Assembly (NCBI RefSeq): GCF_036689815.1 | Contig: NZ_JBAHUR010000007.1 | Span: 1 to 64,000, forward strand | Source of the DNA: Magnetovibrio sp. PR-2 | GTDB lineage: Bacteria > Pseudomonadota > Alphaproteobacteria > Rhodospirillales > Magnetovibrionaceae | Reading direction: 5' to 3' | Length of the DNA: 64,000 bases | In this document: positions 63,223 through 64,000 of the stretch, piece by piece | How positions within the stretch are numbered: the stretch's first letter is position 1 | Layout: every line of letters begins with the position of its first letter | The notes under the pieces: generated by a model | Databases searched by the model: none | What the model saw: only the letters and a program-made list of their open reading frames with translations | Told to the model about the DNA's origin: nothing | Position numbers and translations under genes: made by a program

Positions 63223-64000
63223 ATGAGAGCTTTGCCGCTGGATATCGGAACCATTCACTTTGTCGGCATTGGCGGCATTGGCATGAGCGGCATCGCCGAA
63301 GTGCTGCACAACTTAGGCTATTCGGTTCAAGGATCCGACCAAGCCGAAGGCCCCAACGTTGTGCGCCTGCGCGAACTGGGCATCAACATTCACGTCGGCC
63401 ATAGCGAAGACAACTTGGGCGAAGCGGGTGTGGTGGTGATTTCCAGCGCGGTCAAATCCGATAACCCCGAAGTCGTCGGTGCGCGTAAGCGTTTGATGCC
63501 TGTGGTTCGTCGCGCGGAAATGCTGGGCGAACTGATGCGCCTCAAATGGTCCATTGCCGTTGGCGGCACGCATGGCAAAACCACAACGACGTCGTTGGTG
63601 GCACAGTTGTTGGATGCGGCGGGTCTGGACCCGACTGTGATCAACGGCGGTATTATCAACGCCTGGGGCTCTAATGCTCGTTTGGGCTCGGGCGATTGGA
63701 TGGTTGCCGAAGCTGACGAGTCGGACGGGACATTCTTGAAGTTGCCCTCCACAATTGCCGTGGTCACCAACATTGATCCGGAACACTTGGACCACTATGG
63801 CGACTTCGACACCTTGCGTGCAGCCTTTGCCCAGTTTGTCGAAAATATTCCCTTTTATGGCTTTGCGGCGCTGTGCATTGATCACGCCGAAGTTCAAGCT
63901 TTGATCCCCCGCGTTTCTGACCGGCGCATCATCACGTACGGTTTCAACCCGCAAGCCATGGTGCGCGGCGAAAACGTGCGACCGGGGCCGGATGGCATGA
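63223..64000 (+). CDS. murC: UDP-MurNAc-L-alanine ligase MurC (partial, runs off the window)
   Basis: First 259 codons are present. MurC adds L-Ala to UDP-MurNAc. The start [21 protein letters not shown] carries the Rossmann signature, followed by [21 protein letters not shown] loop [36 protein letters not shown] and [19 protein letters not shown] lies before the ATG. The C-terminal domain lies beyond base 64000. Confidence 0.96.
   Translation, partial: MRALPLDIGTIHFVGIGGIGMSGIAEVLHNLGYSVQGSDQAEGPNVVRLRELGINIHVGHSEDNLGEAGVVVISSAVKSDNPEVVGARKRLMPVVRRAEMLGELMRLKWSIAVGGTHGKTTTTSLVAQLLDAAGLDPTVINGGIINAWGSNARLGSGDWMVAEADESDGTFLKLPSTIAVVTNIDPEHLDHYGDFDTLRAAFAQFVENIPFYGFAALCIDHAEVQALIPRVSDRRIITYGFNPQAMVRGENVRPGPDGM

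Overview
The window looks like chromosomal DNA of a Gram-negative alphaproteobacterium, most likely of the Rhodospirillales/Magnetospirillaceae kind. This is inferred from gene content (classical dcw cluster, mre-mrdA-rodA cluster, bacterial class A RNase P RNA, CsgG/holdfast-type genes, group 3b hydrogenase, sigma-54 regulation). No 16S rRNA gene is present to fix the taxon. No phage, insertion sequence or CRISPR array was seen.

Layout. 0-2.4 kb: a secreted unknown protein and two small c-type cytochromes. 2.5-5.4 kb: a response regulator fused to a metallo-beta-lactamase-fold domain, facing a sensor histidine kinase tail to tail. 5.5-7.8 kb (minus strand): a CsgG-like outer-membrane lipoprotein with two Asn/Thr/Ser-rich repetitive secreted proteins, resembling a curli or holdfast-anchor secretion unit. 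8.0-9.8 kb: leuA behind a leucine-rich leader peptide. 10-15.7 kb: mreB, mreC, mreD, mrdA, rodA (rod-shape elongation), then tRNA-Lys(CTT). 15.8-16.8 kb: UDP-glucuronate decarboxylase-type sugar-nucleotide enzyme. 16.9-21.9 kb: a complete group 3b [NiFe] hydrogenase/sulfhydrogenase operon with a cyclic-nucleotide-binding protein and its maturation protease. 21.9-28.1 kb: ABC-F ATPase, EamA exporter, GIY-YIG protein, a palindromic intergenic repeat, a U32 peptidase-family protein and a phospholipase A2-like secreted protein.

28.1-43.5 kb is the most unusual part. A sigma-54 enhancer-binding activator (minus strand) diverges from a long plus-strand gene run. The intergenic region holds a near-consensus -24/-12 promoter and, upstream of it, a cluster of roughly helically phased TGTTGCA boxes. 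The run encodes an SCP2-like protein, an HlyD/RND exporter pair whose pump has two extra membrane segments and a long Lys/Pro/Ala tail, three secreted low-complexity proteins sharing a GAPYG motif (one resembling sulfur globule proteins), a LolA/DUF4412-like periplasmic protein, an orphan ParA-type ATPase, a membrane-anchored coiled-coil/TPR protein, a DUF302-like protein, a membrane dynamin-like GTPase and a small membrane protein. My reading is an inducible envelope- or compartment-building system, possibly for extracytoplasmic sulfur or lipid-coated inclusions. The combination is unfamiliar to me.

43.5-51.2 kb: an FtsH-peptidase-like protein lacking a zinc ligand, a DUF2478 protein, FAH-family hydrolase, beta-hydroxyacid dehydrogenase, LysE exporter, TolC-family channel, Sel1/peptidoglycan-binding lipoprotein, a DnaJ-like membrane protein and an AmpD-type amidase. 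51.2-52.0 kb: RNase P RNA, a small ORF, a terminator and a seven-box MraZ operator. 52.0-64.0 kb: the dcw cluster mraZ-rsmH-ftsL-ftsI-murE-murF-mraY-murD-ftsW-murG-murC, tightly overlapping and cut by the window end within murC.
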